Assembly: GCF_009428905.1 (NCBI RefSeq)
Contig: NZ_WHYR01000010.1
Location: forward strand, 20,604 to 84,603
Direction of reading: 5' to 3'
Length of the DNA: 64,000 nucleotides
DNA from: Desulfofundulus thermobenzoicus
GTDB lineage: Bacteria > Bacillota > Desulfotomaculia > Desulfotomaculales > Desulfovirgulaceae
Shown here: positions 48,057-57,959 of the stretch, one piece after another
Numbering within the stretch: the first letter of the stretch is position 1
Layout: every line of letters begins with the position of its first letter
Program-made: the position numbers and the translations under genes
The notes under the pieces: generated by a model
What the model saw: only the letters and a program-made list of their open reading frames with translations
Databases searched by the model: none
What the model was told of the DNA's origin: nothing

Positions 48057-48965
48057 CTACTTCTGATTGAGCAGGTAACGGTACGCGCCCAGGGCGGCCT
48101 TGGCCCCCTCCCCGGCCGCCACGATCACCTGCTTCTCCGGAATGCTGCTCACATCCCCCGCCGCAAAGGCACCGGGCACGGAGGTGGTACAGTCGCATTC
48201 CACCTTAATTTCACCCTTTTCGTTCAGTTCCAGCAGCCCATCCACAAAGTCCGTGCTGGGGACACTGCCGACTTCCACAAACACCCCCTGCACCGGCAGC
48301 TTTTTCTCCTCCCCGGTGGCCAGGGATCGCAGAACAATTCCCGTCACCCTGTCCTCCCCTTCAATGCGCACCGTCTCATAACCCACCAGTTTGGTCAGGT
48401 TGGGCGCATCCTTCACCTTGTCAATGATCACGGGGTCGGCAATCCAATCCTCCAGTGAAATGACATGAACGTGTTTGGCTATTTTAATCAAATCATAGGC
48501 AGCCGAAAGGGCCGCGTTGCCCCCGCCCACCACCGCCACTTCCATGCCGGCAAAAAGGGGGGCGTCGCAAACTGCGCAGTAACTGACCCCCCGGCCGGTG
48601 AGCTCCCTTTCCCCCGGCGCATTGAGCCGGCGGGGAACCTTGCCGGTGGCCACAATCACCGTCCGGGAGGAAAATTCCCGGCCGTCGGCCGTGCGGGTGA
48701 CGAATTGACCGTTCTGGCGGCCGATCTTCACCACCCGGCCCTCCACCCGCACCACCGGGTACTTCTCTACATTCTCTTCGAATTTGGCCAGCAGTTCCGG
48801 GCCCTCAATATATTGAAAGCCCATGTAATTTTCCACCCCCGGGGCCGTGGCCATCTGTCCCCCGTACTTTTCCCCGATCAACACGGTGGACAGTTTCTTG
48901 CGGGCCGCATATACCGCCGCCGTCAACCCGGCGGGCCCCATGCCGATAATGGTCACGTCGTACAC
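48057..48965 (-). CDS. Thioredoxin reductase-like flavoprotein
   Basis: 302 residues with GMGPAGLTAAVYAARK (FAD), the redox-active CAVCDAP (CxxC, CATCDG in most TrxB), VVGGGNAALSAAYDL for the nicotinamide nucleotide, and the closing GAFAAGDVSS. The length fits the low-molecular-weight TrxB family. Its second-nucleotide motif and CAVCD variant leave open whether NADPH or NADH is used, or whether it reduces another disulfide protein. No thioredoxin gene is adjacent. Confidence 0.88.
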   Translation of the reverse strand: MYDVTIIGMGPAGLTAAVYAARKKLSTVLIGEKYGGQMATAPGVENYMGFQYIEGPELLAKFEENVEKYPVVRVEGRVVKIGRQNGQFVTRTADGREFSSRTVIVATGKVPRRLNAPGERELTGRGVSYCAVCDAPLFAGMEVAVVGGGNAALSAAYDLIKIAKHVHVISLEDWIADPVIIDKVKDAPNLTKLVGYETVRIEGEDRVTGIVLRSLATGEEKKLPVQGVFVEVGSVPSTDFVDGLLELNEKGEIKVECDCTTSVPGAFAAGDVSSIPEKQVIVAAGEGAKAALGAYRYLLNQK

Positions 48966-49043
48966 CTTTCCCCTTCCCTCCCGGTTTTATTGGCGGACCT
49001 TTGACCATTATCCTGTCCCCGGGTGATGAAAAAGATACGTTGC

Positions 49044-49415
49044 CTATTTTATATGGCATAATTTTTCCCAGTCACAGCCCCGGCAAAAAAGGTCAAACCA
49101 CTGGCGTGGGGCGGAGCCCACCTTCTTTTGCAGATCCGCCCACAGGACCTTTTCACCCACCGGAATACCGAGATAATCCAGGGCCATCTGGTCCAGCCTC
49201 CTGATTTCCCCGTCGGCCCCATCCCCGTGCATGCACCGCTCCCCTTCCAGGTGCGGACAGGCCCGGCAAACGTCATCAGCCCCGGCCACCACTGTTATTT
49301 CTTCCCCCTTTTCAGCCCTGTCCACCAGGTTTTTCAGATTGTCAATATAATCCCGATCGTAACCTTCGCCCTGGAAGAAATGCAGGCAGATTAAATGGTG
49401 TCCCCTGAATTGCAC
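49044..49415 (-). CDS. DUF1284 protein with cysteine clusters
   Basis: 123 residues starting MQFRGHHLICLHFFQGEGY, the DUF1284 signature. Cysteines occur as DVCRACPHLEGERC (C-x2-C-x7-C) and FCRGCDWEKLC (C-x2-C-x5-C), suggesting a bound iron-sulfur cluster or zinc. Function unknown. It stands alone between trxB and the ACT-PFL pair. Confidence 0.85.
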   Translation of the reverse strand: MQFRGHHLICLHFFQGEGYDRDYIDNLKNLVDRAEKGEEITVVAGADDVCRACPHLEGERCMHGDGADGEIRRLDQMALDYLGIPVGEKVLWADLQKKVGSAPRQWFDLFCRGCDWEKLCHIK

Positions 49416-49522
49416 CGGTTTTTACCTCCTGCTATGAAATGTGCTGGTGGTTGGAGAGTTCGCCTTGATCACTGGCATTCCCTGCTTATCCCGCTTGCTG
49501 CGTAAAAAGCCGGGTACCCGTC

Positions 49523-49658
49523 ATTGAAGGTGCCGGTTGTAGTACAGCCGGGTTTGATTTAAAATAGAGGTGCTGGAAAGGGATAGGGTTGATGCTCGGG
49601 CCAGGGTGCAAAAGGTACTGGATACTATAAAGCCGGCCTTTATTTAAGTCAGAACCAG
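49523..49658 (+). pseudogene. Deletion scar of a second radical SAM gene copy
   Basis: Bases 49523-49573 match 57797-57848, the region upstream of the radical SAM gene, with only a few differences. Directly fused to them, 49573-49658 match 59112-59197, the last 25 codons of that gene plus its downstream bases, at 79 of 86 positions. About 1.26 kb of the gene body is missing between them. ACT and PFL genes follow at once. Confidence 0.85.
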
Positions 49659-49699
49659 CAAGACGGGTATTAAATTCAAAGAAGGGAAGAAAAGCCGCC

Positions 49700-49993
49700 A
49701 TGACTGCCGGGGAAGCAAAGAAAAACCGTATTATCGTTACTGTCCTGGGGCCGGACCGGGTGGGCATCATCGCCGGTGTGGCCCAGGTGCTGGCCGACAA
49801 CAACATCAATATCCTGGACATCAGCCAGACCATTTTACAGGAGTTTCTGGTGATGATTATGATTGCCGATATGGAAATGAGCAGGGTAAGCCTGGGCACC
49901 CTGAAAGAACTGCTGGCGGCAAGGGGTGCGGAACTGGGCGTACGTATTGATGCCATGCATGAAGATGCCTTCCGGTTCATGCATAGAATCTGA
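49700..49993 (+). CDS. ACT domain protein (UPF0237)
   Basis: 97 residues, a single ACT domain: IIVTVLGPDRVGIIAGVAQVLADNN split over residues 10-34, with NILDISQT and VMIMIADM. UPF0237 proteins resemble amino-acid-sensing ACT domains and nearly always precede a UPF0210/DUF711 gene, as here (96 bases on). Function unknown; a ligand-sensing partner role is inferred. GAAGGGAAG lies upstream of the ATG. Confidence 0.93.
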   Translation: MTAGEAKKNRIIVTVLGPDRVGIIAGVAQVLADNNINILDISQTILQEFLVMIMIADMEMSRVSLGTLKELLAARGAELGVRIDAMHEDAFRFMHRI

Positions 49994-50089
49994 CCAGAAC
50001 ATGGTTTTATCCGCATATCCCTGCATTTTTATGTTGCTGCAGGCGTAATCTGAAACCCCTGTGGGTGATAAAAAAGGAGAACAGTCATC

Positions 50090-51448
50090 ATGCTCACCAT
50101 GGCCGAGATCATGGAAACCATCAAAATGGTCCAGGAAGAAAACCTGGATATCCGGACCATCACCATGGGCATAAGTCTGCGGGATTGTGCCGACCCCGAC
50201 CCCAAAAGGGCGCAGCGTAAAATTTATGAAAAGATTACCCGCCTGGCCGGCAACCTGGTGGCCGTGGGAGAGGGAATCAGCCGGGAATACGGCATTCCCA
50301 TTGTGCACAAGCGCATCTCCGTAACGCCCATTTCCCTGGTGGCCGAATGCAGCCATCAGGAGGACTATGTGGAATACGCCCGGACGCTGGACGCGGCCGC
50401 AGCGGCCGTGGGGGTCAACTTTATCGGCGGCTTTTCCGCCCTGGTGCACAAGGGATTTACCCCGGGGGACCGGGTGCTGATCACCTCCATCCCCGCAGCC
50501 CTGGCCGGCACGGAAAGGGTTTGCGCCTCGGTCAACGTGGCCACCACAAAAGCGGGGATTAACATGGATGCCGTTTACCTGATGGGCCGGGTGATCAAGG
50601 AAACGGCCAACCGCACGGCACACCAGGGCGGTCTGGGCTGCGCCAAACTGGTGGTCTTCAGCAACGTGCCCGAGGACAACCCCTTTATGGCCGGCGCCTT
50701 CCACGGGATTGGCGAGCCCGAATGCACCATTAATGTGGGAGTATCCGGCCCCGGGGTGGTCCGCAACGCCCTTGCCCGGGCCGGAAACGTGGACTTCGGT
50801 ACACTGGCGGAAACGGTGAAGAAGACGGCTTTTAAAATAACCCGCATGGGGGAACTGGTGGGCCGCCTGGCGGCCGAAAGGCTGGGCGTGTCCTTCGGCA
50901 TTGTGGATCTTTCCCTGGCCCCCACTCCGGCCGTGGGGGACAGCGTGGCGGAAATCCTGGAAGCCATGGGGCTGGAACGCTGCGGTACCCACGGCACCAC
51001 CGCCGCCCTGGCCCTGCTGAACGATGCGGTGAAAAAAGGAGGGTCCATGGCCTCCTCCTATGTGGGCGGCCTGTCCGGCGCCTTTATTCCGGTCAGTGAG
51101 GATGCCGGTATGATCCGGGCGGTGGACGAGGGAGCCCTTACCCTGGACAAGCTGGAAGCCATGACCTGCGTTTGTTCCGTGGGCCTGGATATGATTGCCG
51201 TACCGGGGGATACCAGTGCGGAAACCATTGCCGCCATTATTGCCGACGAAGCGGCCATCGGAGTAATTAACCAGAAAACCACCGCCGTCAGGATCATCCC
51301 GGCGCCGGGGAAAAAGGTCGGTGATCACGTCACCTTCGGCGGCCTGCTGGGCGAAGCGCCGGTGATGGCGGTCCACCCCTTCTCTGCCGAAAAATTTGTG
51401 CGCCGGGGAGGACGTATTCCGTCCCCCATTCAGAGCCTGAGCAACTGA
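50090..51448 (+). CDS. PFL family protein (UPF0210 / DUF711)
   Basis: 452 residues covering the whole DUF711 family: [16 protein letters not shown] near the start, [67 protein letters not shown] and a Gly-rich end. The fold resembles pyruvate formate-lyase, but no glycyl-radical motif is visible, so it is not expected to cleave pyruvate. Its last 19 bases (51431-51449) recur exactly behind the radical SAM gene at 59195-59213. Confidence 0.93.
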   Translation: MLTMAEIMETIKMVQEENLDIRTITMGISLRDCADPDPKRAQRKIYEKITRLAGNLVAVGEGISREYGIPIVHKRISVTPISLVAECSHQEDYVEYARTLDAAAAAVGVNFIGGFSALVHKGFTPGDRVLITSIPAALAGTERVCASVNVATTKAGINMDAVYLMGRVIKETANRTAHQGGLGCAKLVVFSNVPEDNPFMAGAFHGIGEPECTINVGVSGPGVVRNALARAGNVDFGTLAETVKKTAFKITRMGELVGRLAAERLGVSFGIVDLSLAPTPAVGDSVAEILEAMGLERCGTHGTTAALALLNDAVKKGGSMASSYVGGLSGAFIPVSEDAGMIRAVDEGALTLDKLEAMTCVCSVGLDMIAVPGDTSAETIAAIIADEAAIGVINQKTTAVRIIPAPGKKVGDHVTFGGLLGEAPVMAVHPFSAEKFVRRGGRIPSPIQSLSN

Positions 51449-51485
51449 CCGGTATTTGTCCCGGAGCCGCTGCCCCTTGCGGCCA

Positions 51486-51518
51486 AAAGGGCGGACGCAT
51501 ATGATGCGTCCGCCCTTT
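51486..51518. terminator. Bidirectional terminator between PFL and glyA genes
   Basis: AAAGGGCGGACGCAT (51486-51500) pairs perfectly with ATGCGTCCGCCCTTT (51504-51518), 15 bp and a 3-base loop. On the minus strand four T run on after the stem. It serves the two converging genes. Confidence 0.8.
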
Positions 51519-51640
51519 ACCGGAAGAGGATCGTTGAACCTGGGCCTGCTGTAAACGGTATTCGACTTGTCCCTGTTCTCAAGGTAACCGGCCGGATGAA
51601 TCCCGGATCTCTGCGTACGGAGAAGGCGGGTTGCCCGTAT

Positions 51641-52915
51641 TTAGCTTTCCACTGCCGGGAAAGGAAGCAATTGCGCCTCTTCCCGTTCCAGATAAAGGGG
51701 GAAGCGTCGACATATGGATTTCACGCGCTCTTTCAGTTTCCCGGCGACCAGCGGATCGTCACGGTGCTCCAGCCGTTCCACAATTATTTGAGCAATTTCT
51801 TTCATTTCCGTTTCTTTCAATCCCCGGGATGTCATGGCCGTGGTGCCGATGCGGATACCGCTGGTTATGTCGGGCACGGCCGGATCAAAGGGAATCATGT
51901 TTTTATTCACTGTAATGCCGATGGTATCCAGGCATTCCTCGGCCTCCTTACCGGTAATACCTTTGGAACGCAGGTCCACAAGCATCAAATGATTATCGGT
52001 TCCACCGGAAACAATGCGATAACCGCTATTTTGTAAGAAGGACGCCATGGCTTTCGCATTGGCCGCCACCTGTCTTTGCAGATTCCTGAACTCCTCGGTC
52101 ATGGCCAGCTTGAACGTAAGGGCTTTGGCCGCTACGTTTTGCAAAATCGCCCCTCCCTGAATTCCCGGAAATACGGCCCGGTCAATCCTGGGGCCAAACT
52201 CTTTCAACGCCATAATGACCCCGCCCCGGGCGCCACGCATGGTTTTGGTGGTGGTTGTGGTGACAAAATGGGCGTAGGGAACGGGGCTTGGATGTACCCC
52301 GGCCGCCACCAGACCGGCCACGTGCGCCATATCCACCATAAGGTAAGCGCCAACTTCGTCGGCAATCTCCCGGAACCGTTTATAGTCGATGAAACGGGAA
52401 TAGGCGCTGGCCCCGGCTATGATTAGCTTCGGGTGATGTTTTTTTGCCAGTTCCCTGACCTGATCGTAATCAATCAGTTCGCTGTCCGGATTGAGACCAT
52501 AGGCCACTGCCCGGTAGACCTGCCCGGAAATGCTAACCCGGGCACCGTGGGATAGATGACCTCCCTGTTGCAGATCCATTCCCAAAATGGTGTCTCCCGG
52601 TTTTAAAATGGCCATAAAAACACCCAGGTTGGCGTTAACACCGGAGTGGGGTTGAACATTGGCATACTCGCAACCAAAAAGCTGCTTGCATCTTTCAATG
52701 GCCATACTCTCGATTTCGTCGATAAACTGGCAGCCTCCGTGATAACGGCGGCCAGGATAACCTTCCGCATACTTGTTGGTCAGGATGGAACCCTGAACCT
52801 CCAGAATCGCAGGGGGGACAAAACTTTCCGAAGCAATGAGCTCAATGGTCATATTCTGCCGGATAAATTCATTCCGCAGTGCGGTGGCCAACTCCAGATC
52901 AATTGCTGCCAACAT
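51641..52915 (-). CDS. glyA: Serine hydroxymethyltransferase family protein, divergent active site
   Basis: 424 residues, full length, with SHMT segments [37 protein letters not shown] and the PLP lysine (K224) in [14 protein letters not shown]. Normal SHMT has His before this Lys (THKT) and RGPRGG; here Thr 223 and Ala 229 replace them. RYYGG reads RYHGG (His 59) and AHGGH reads QQGGH. The family is certain, but the reaction may be a different aldol cleavage or hydroxymethyl transfer. It follows an alanine/glycine symporter in a likely sigma-54 operon, so catabolism of an amino acid fits better than C1 housekeeping. Confidence 0.88.
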   Translation of the reverse strand: MLAAIDLELATALRNEFIRQNMTIELIASESFVPPAILEVQGSILTNKYAEGYPGRRYHGGCQFIDEIESMAIERCKQLFGCEYANVQPHSGVNANLGVFMAILKPGDTILGMDLQQGGHLSHGARVSISGQVYRAVAYGLNPDSELIDYDQVRELAKKHHPKLIIAGASAYSRFIDYKRFREIADEVGAYLMVDMAHVAGLVAAGVHPSPVPYAHFVTTTTTKTMRGARGGVIMALKEFGPRIDRAVFPGIQGGAILQNVAAKALTFKLAMTEEFRNLQRQVAANAKAMASFLQNSGYRIVSGGTDNHLMLVDLRSKGITGKEAEECLDTIGITVNKNMIPFDPAVPDITSGIRIGTTAMTSRGLKETEMKEIAQIIVERLEHRDDPLVAGKLKERVKSICRRFPLYLEREEAQLLPFPAVES

Positions 52916-52963
52916 GCATAAACACCTCGCAATATTCTAAGGAAGTCTAATTTTGGGGAACCA

Positions 52964-52977
52964 TGAACCTTGGTTCA
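52964..52977. promoter_or_regulatory. Palindrome upstream of glyA
   Basis: TGAACC, TT, GGTTCA, a perfect 6-bp-arm inverted repeat in the 118-base gap between the symporter and glyA genes. It may be an operator or small hairpin. Confidence 0.35.
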
Positions 52978-53033
52978 GAAAATGTGGAGCACACAACCGG
53001 TTAATTGCCGGGACTTCTATAGTGTTTAAAATA

Positions 53034-54422
53034 TCAGTGCTCCTGGAATTTCACTTCCTTTCCCTTTGTCTGGGGTATCCCGACCAAATTACCACTAAAG
53101 AATTCGTTGGTTAACCTGGCCACTTCACCGTTCATTAATAACAAGGCGACAACATTAGCCAGAACGATAAGACCCAGTCCAAAGTCTGCCGTTAGCCAGA
53201 GGGCCTTCAAACTACTGATGGCACCCACAATTACAAAAGCAACCCATAAAATCCGATAGGGAATAATAACCTTTTTGCCGAACAGGTAGGAAGCGGCAGT
53301 TTCACCATACCAGGACCAACCGAGAAGGGTGGCGTAGGCGAAAAGGACCACACTTAGAGTCACGATGATATTGCCTATAGGGCCAAAAACGTGTCCGAAT
53401 GCAGTTGCAGTTAATACCGCTCCATCTTTGCCGCTTTGCCAGGCACCGGTAATAACTATTGCCAGCGCGGTGCAGGTTCCGACAACAAAGGTGGTTAAAA
53501 ACACCTCCATGATCCCGTAAAGCCCCTGTTCGACCGGATGCTTAACCTTGGCAGCTGCATGGGCAATGGGCGCAGTACCGCAACCCGCTTCATTGGAAAA
53601 GACACCGCGGGCCACCCCATAGCGAACTGCCGCAGCGACACTCGCACCGGCAAAACCTCCCACAGCCTGCTGTCCACCAAAGGCACTCTTTACTATTAAT
53701 GCCAGCGCCGCCGGAATTTCCGGAATATTCACAATCAATATGGCTAATGCGCATAATATATAAAGCCCTTTGGTTACAAGCACTAGAACCTCCGAAACCT
53801 TGCCCAGACGTTTTATCCCGCCAAAAACAACCAGGGCCGTTATTGCCGCCAGAATAACACCTGTTACTATTGTGGGCACCCCGTACTCCTGTAATGCCTG
53901 GGCGGCAGTATTAACTTGAACCATATTACAGTTAACATAGGCAACGAAAACAATACCGGCTGCAAAAAACGCACCTATAAATGGTTTTTTTAATGCATTT
54001 TTCCATATATACATGGCACCACCCCTGACAATCCCGGCTTCGTCCTTTTCACGGTGATTCATTGCCAGGGTAATTTCGCTGAATTTTGTGGCCATGCCCA
54101 CAAGTGCCGAAATCCACATCCAGAGCATGGCCCCCGGCCCACCAATGGCTATGGCCGTAGCCACACCGGCTATACTGCCAATTCCCACCGTAGAGGCCAG
54201 GGCCGTAAATAGCGCTTGGATTGATGATATTTCCCCTTCACCCTTACCATCCTGTTTCTTTGTAAAATTTTTTATGGTCATTCTTGCTACCAAACCGAAT
54301 TTTGTAAACTGGATGAATCCTGTTCTGATAGTAAATAAAACGCCGGTGCCAATTAGCAAAACAATTAGATAGGGTCCCCATACGATACCCGACAATTTAG
54401 TTATAATATCAGTATATGTCAT
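53034..54422 (-). CDS. Alanine/glycine:cation symporter (AgcS family)
   Basis: 462 residues from the ATG at 54422, which has GAAGGAG 8 bases upstream; the frame extends upstream without family sequence. About ten membrane helices. Family marks are FTIRTGFIQFTKFG, GGPGAMLWMWISALVGMATKFSE, the GVARGVFSNEAGCGTAPIAHA motif and a late GWSWYGETAASYLFG. These carriers import alanine or glycine with sodium or protons. It lies between a hydrolase gene and the divergent SHMT. Confidence 0.95.
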   Translation of the reverse strand: MTYTDIITKLSGIVWGPYLIVLLIGTGVLFTIRTGFIQFTKFGLVARMTIKNFTKKQDGKGEGEISSIQALFTALASTVGIGSIAGVATAIAIGGPGAMLWMWISALVGMATKFSEITLAMNHREKDEAGIVRGGAMYIWKNALKKPFIGAFFAAGIVFVAYVNCNMVQVNTAAQALQEYGVPTIVTGVILAAITALVVFGGIKRLGKVSEVLVLVTKGLYILCALAILIVNIPEIPAALALIVKSAFGGQQAVGGFAGASVAAAVRYGVARGVFSNEAGCGTAPIAHAAAKVKHPVEQGLYGIMEVFLTTFVVGTCTALAIVITGAWQSGKDGAVLTATAFGHVFGPIGNIIVTLSVVLFAYATLLGWSWYGETAASYLFGKKVIIPYRILWVAFVIVGAISSLKALWLTADFGLGLIVLANVVALLLMNGEVARLTNEFFSGNLVGIPQTKGKEVKFQEH

Positions 54423-54463
54423 AACAGTCACTCCTTCAGTTGCATTACATATTTCATAATTCA

Positions 54464-55225
54464 TTAAAGATATTTCTGGAACCACTCAACTGTTCTAGAT
54501 ATTAATTCCTCCTCCTGGTGAGGTTTATCAAACAAATGTGTTGCGTCATCAATGAAGCAAACATGACTGGCGTTGTTTTTAAAAACATGTTTATACGCCA
54601 AAGCATTGAGAGGCAAAACCTGTTCATCTCTGGCTGCATGGATTAACAAAACTGGTTGATCATAATGAGCAATTTCAGCTACAGGATTTATATCAACCAG
54701 TTCGGCAAAAAAACCTGGCCCGATTATATTTCCTTCAACAACTACATCGTTTCCTGCCAGACCATTAACGAAATCATCTCCGATTAAATAGGCAAAATTC
54801 CAAAATGGATTTGATATAGGCGACCATAAAACAACCGTACTTACATCCTGTATTCTGTTACTGCAACAAGCCGCCACACAGCCACCCATACTGTAACCGA
54901 GAATCCCCAGCTTTTTTATCCTGAGCCCGGAATCGTTGCGCAACCAGTCAACAGCAGCCATAGCTTCATTAATTTCACCGGAAATAGTCATATCACGATA
55001 ATCACCCTCGCTATCCCCGGCCCCAATAAAATCAAACCGGAGTACACCATAGCCGCTGTCGACCAATTTTCTGGCCAGTTTAACCAGCATCCGATGAGGT
55101 GCGGATTTCACCCCCACAAATCCATGCATAGTTACAACCATTGAAAAAGTATCCTGCCCCTCGGGAAGATGCATCATACCAAACATCTTTTTACCTTGAT
55201 AGGGAATCGTAACCGGTTTTTCCAT
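54464..55225 (-). CDS. Alpha/beta hydrolase
   Basis: 253 residues from the ATG at 55225, which has GGGAGG 7 bases upstream. The catalytic triad can be read: nucleophile Ser in GYSMGG, Asp in HAARDEQVLP, His in DDATHLF. VTMHGFVGVK gives the oxyanion region and LRFDFIGAGDSEG the cap approach. Close in form to the DUF1100/peptidase S9-like single-domain esterases. It is the first gene after the sigma-54 promoter at 55508. The substrate is unknown; an ester or amide feeding the amino acid pathway is possible. Confidence 0.9.
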   Translation of the reverse strand: MEKPVTIPYQGKKMFGMMHLPEGQDTFSMVVTMHGFVGVKSAPHRMLVKLARKLVDSGYGVLRFDFIGAGDSEGDYRDMTISGEINEAMAAVDWLRNDSGLRIKKLGILGYSMGGCVAACCSNRIQDVSTVVLWSPISNPFWNFAYLIGDDFVNGLAGNDVVVEGNIIGPGFFAELVDINPVAEIAHYDQPVLLIHAARDEQVLPLNALAYKHVFKNNASHVCFIDDATHLFDKPHQEEELISRTVEWFQKYL

Positions 55226-55507
55226 TATATTTCCTCCCACCTGTTTGCCAACCATGAACAGCCCTGCCTACTGGCCGCTACTCAGACGGTCGGCTGAAAA
55301 TGACCAGTCTCTAACCAGAAAACATTGTTATATTTTATTTTCCTGGACAACAGCGAAACATTCCATTATTTTGGGGCATTAAGAAAAAACAATGGGAGTC
55401 TATGGAAAACAGAAAATGGGTTAAAGTAACTCATTTCACATTTTGCCCCACCTACCCCGCTAATGATTATTATGGTTGAGTTTTAAAATTATTGTAATTA
55501 AACTTCG

Positions 55508-55524
55508 TGCAAAAATTATGCCTA
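55508..55524 (-). promoter_or_regulatory. Sigma-54 (-24/-12) promoter of the hydrolase-symporter-glyA operon
   Basis: On the minus strand TAGGCATAATTTTTGCAC has GG and GC ten bases apart (CC at 55521-55522 and GC at 55509-55510 on the plus strand). It lies about 280 bases before the hydrolase ATG, and a sigma-54 activator gene is next upstream. Confidence 0.65.
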
Positions 55525-55636
55525 TTCTTAAGGCAAAAGGGTAATCTAAAAAGAAAACAAAAAGAACCGGTAACCCTCCCCGGTCTACGTATACCATGGG
55601 GTTTAGCACTTATATAAAAATCATGGCTAACTATTC

Positions 55637-55802
55637 AGTAAAACCGGTGCAGGCACGGCGTTATCCCGCTCACTCCGGTGCTCCGCGCCGACAGCACCAC
55701 AGCTCGCTGGGTACTGTTACCGGCGCTTCGCAATGTCGTTCGCTCTGAACAACGCCGTGCCTTTGTATTAACCACCGGTTTCAGTGAAAACTTACAATCC
55801 TG
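55637..55802. repeat. Full-length copy (D) of the dispersed repeat, with terminal inverted repeats
   Basis: About 165 bases. The left end (CAGTAAAACCGGTG, then GGCACGGCGTTA) and the inverted right end (CACTGAAACCGGTGG, then GGCACGGCGTTG) mirror each other. The left core GGCACGGCGTTATCCCGCTC matches copies A and B, and the next 32 bases match copy C. There is no coding capacity. Confidence 0.7.
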
Positions 55803-55833
55803 GGAACCGTCACGCTAAAATCCAACACCAAAC

Positions 55834-55868
55834 AAAAACCGGCGCTCTTTTTCAAGAGACGCCGGTTT
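55834..55868 (-). terminator. Terminator of the sigma-54 activator gene
   Basis: AAACCGGCG-CTCTT pairs with AAGAG-CGCCGGTTT through a small mismatch. On the minus strand it ends in TTTTTG. It lies 70 bases after the activator stop. Confidence 0.8.
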
Positions 55869-55937
55869 ATCAGATATGATAAATTTCTCTTTATTAAAAA
55901 TGCTAAATACCCGTCCGCTCAACCTTTAATTAAATTA

Positions 55938-57752
55938 TCATGATTGAGAAAACAATTTATCACTTTCGATAAACTCTTCCCCACAACCTTTCAGGTTTTT
56001 TATCTTCCTGTAAAGGGTGGGAACACTAATACCCAGTTCCCGGGCGGCCATTTGTTTTCCCGAGACCCCGGCGCCATAGCGTCTCAAAGCATCCATGATC
56101 TGGTTCAATTCATACCGTTTGACCCTTTCCGCCAGGGGAGTAGATGAACACAGCGGTTTGCTGGATAACCCGAGAACCCTTTTGGGCAGGCTGGTGGCAC
56201 TGATGTGAGTGCCGTTCTCAACGTTAACGGCATATTCAATGGCGTTCTCCAGTTCCCGCACATTACCCGGCCAGTGATACTGCTGTAGTACTTCTGCCGC
56301 CTCATAGGTGAAACCTTGAATTTTTTTCCGCAATTTCTGGTTGTATTTCTTTAAAAAATATTTGCTCAGCACCATAATATCACTTTTTCTTTCCCTGAGC
56401 GGAGGTATGATCAGGGGAATTACATTCAAGCGGTAAAACAGGTCGCTACGAAACTCCCCTGTTTGTACCTTGGTTTCCAGGTCTTGATGGGTGGCGGCAA
56501 TTATGCGCACATCTATCGAAACATTTCTGGTGCCGCCGACCCTTTCCACCTGCCGCTCCTGCAATACCCGCAGTAACTTGGCCTGAAGATGAAGGGGCAT
56601 GTCCCCAATCTCATCAAGGAACAGCGTACCTCCGTCCGCCAGTTCAAACTTGCCTGGTTTGCCACCCCTTTTGGCCCCGGTAAAGGCTCCTTCCTCATAG
56701 CCAAACAATTCACTTTCCAGCAATGTTTCGGGTATGGCTGCACAGTTAATGGCCACAAAGGAACCCTTGGCCCGCGGGCTGGCGGAATGAATGGCCCGGG
56801 CAAAAAGCTCCTTTCCCGTGCCGCTTTCCGCCTGAATAAGAATGGTGGAATCACTTCGGGCTATCTGCATGGCCTGGCGTTTCAGTTCCGTAATCTGCTC
56901 GCTGGCACCAATTATGGCATCGAAGGTGGTATTCCCCTTCATACCGGCAAACTCATAAACCACGGACCTTACGTCCCGGAAATCACTGAGGCTGAGCACG
57001 GCCCCCGTTACCTGCTCACCCATATAAATCGGCTTCACCGATATTAAACAGTGCACCGGATTTGCACCGGAAGAAATGTATTCCTGACGCTGGATGGTCC
57101 TGCCCGACCGGACGGTCTCCAGCAGGTTTTTCCCGGGCAGTAAATTGTCAATAAATGCCCCCACCAGGCTGGCACTTTTCACTCCAAGCAACCGGCAGGC
57201 CACTTTATTGGCATGGGTCACCTTGCCTTTCCAGTCAAAGGTAATTATGCCATCGTTCACCGAATCCAAAGTGGTCTCGATCAGGCGGTGAGCTTCGGTC
57301 ATACGCTCCATGGCTTCCCTCTCCCTGATCTTCCCAATCAACAACTCGCCCATTTCTCGAATAAATTCCAGCAGCGGCCCGGTATTTTCCAGCAGTTTAT
57401 TTCGTTGCTCGTTGTTAAAAGCAATCATGGTAATAACGCCAATCATTTCTCCATCCATATCAATGGCGCACAGGACCTCCGCTTTTTCAGGACAATTGCC
57501 TTCAAAACGGCATCCGGCGCAAAGGGGGAAGTTTCCCGGATTATGACAGATAATCACTTTTTCTTTCAGAACCGTTTCGATGTACGGCCGGTGTATTTGC
57601 GCCCCTTTGCCTTCAACATAACCTTTGCTGGTAGCCACCAGGATGCAGTCCGTATCAATGACCGCCACCTCCACACCCAGGGCGGCAGCGATGGCGATGG
57701 CGGCGTGCTGCGCCGAGTCTTTAATTTTCATTAATCGAGAAATGGTCAACAC
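55938..57752 (-). CDS. Sigma-54-dependent activator with Cys-rich GAF-like sensor and PAS
   Basis: 604 residues. Residues about 10-135 look like a GAF-type sensor with Cys 69, 78, 81 and 87 (C-x8-C-x2-C-x5-C) and Cys 95, which could hold an iron-sulfur cluster or zinc. A PAS domain follows (about 160-270, SVNDGIITFDWKGKVTHANK), then AAA+ (about 290-525) with AESGTGKE, GAFTGA and FLDEIGDMP, and a Fis helix-turn-helix (about 555-590). It most likely activates the -24/-12 promoter at 55508. The start is unclear: a GTG overlaps the GGGGAGG site, and an ATG (57731) lies 20 bases after it. Confidence 0.9.
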   Translation of the reverse strand: MLTISRLMKIKDSAQHAAIAIAAALGVEVAVIDTDCILVATSKGYVEGKGAQIHRPYIETVLKEKVIICHNPGNFPLCAGCRFEGNCPEKAEVLCAIDMDGEMIGVITMIAFNNEQRNKLLENTGPLLEFIREMGELLIGKIREREAMERMTEAHRLIETTLDSVNDGIITFDWKGKVTHANKVACRLLGVKSASLVGAFIDNLLPGKNLLETVRSGRTIQRQEYISSGANPVHCLISVKPIYMGEQVTGAVLSLSDFRDVRSVVYEFAGMKGNTTFDAIIGASEQITELKRQAMQIARSDSTILIQAESGTGKELFARAIHSASPRAKGSFVAINCAAIPETLLESELFGYEEGAFTGAKRGGKPGKFELADGGTLFLDEIGDMPLHLQAKLLRVLQERQVERVGGTRNVSIDVRIIAATHQDLETKVQTGEFRSDLFYRLNVIPLIIPPLRERKSDIMVLSKYFLKKYNQKLRKKIQGFTYEAAEVLQQYHWPGNVRELENAIEYAVNVENGTHISATSLPKRVLGLSSKPLCSSTPLAERVKRYELNQIMDALRRYGAGVSGKQMAARELGISVPTLYRKIKNLKGCGEEFIESDKLFSQS

Positions 57753-57959
57753 CTCCCCGTCAGTTTCCCTTGTTTTTCTCTCCAGTGATTAAACATCATG
57801 GAAGATGCCGGTTGTAGTACAGCCGGATTTGATTTAAAATAGAGGTGCGCCAAAAGCAAATTGCCTCATAATACCAGGCATTTAGCATCTTCGGCTGTCG
57901 GAGAATCAAAAATATGCGTTTTAAGACTGGTAATCCACTCAACAAAGAGGTGTGCCCAG

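Noticed and set aside
49835..51376. A 513-codon minus-strand open frame
   Set aside because: Antisense of the PFL and ACT genes, with His/Gly/Pro-rich composition and no domain.
50090..51448. Pyruvate formate-lyase
   Set aside because: The PFL-family name reflects fold similarity. No glycyl-radical motif or activating enzyme signature is present.
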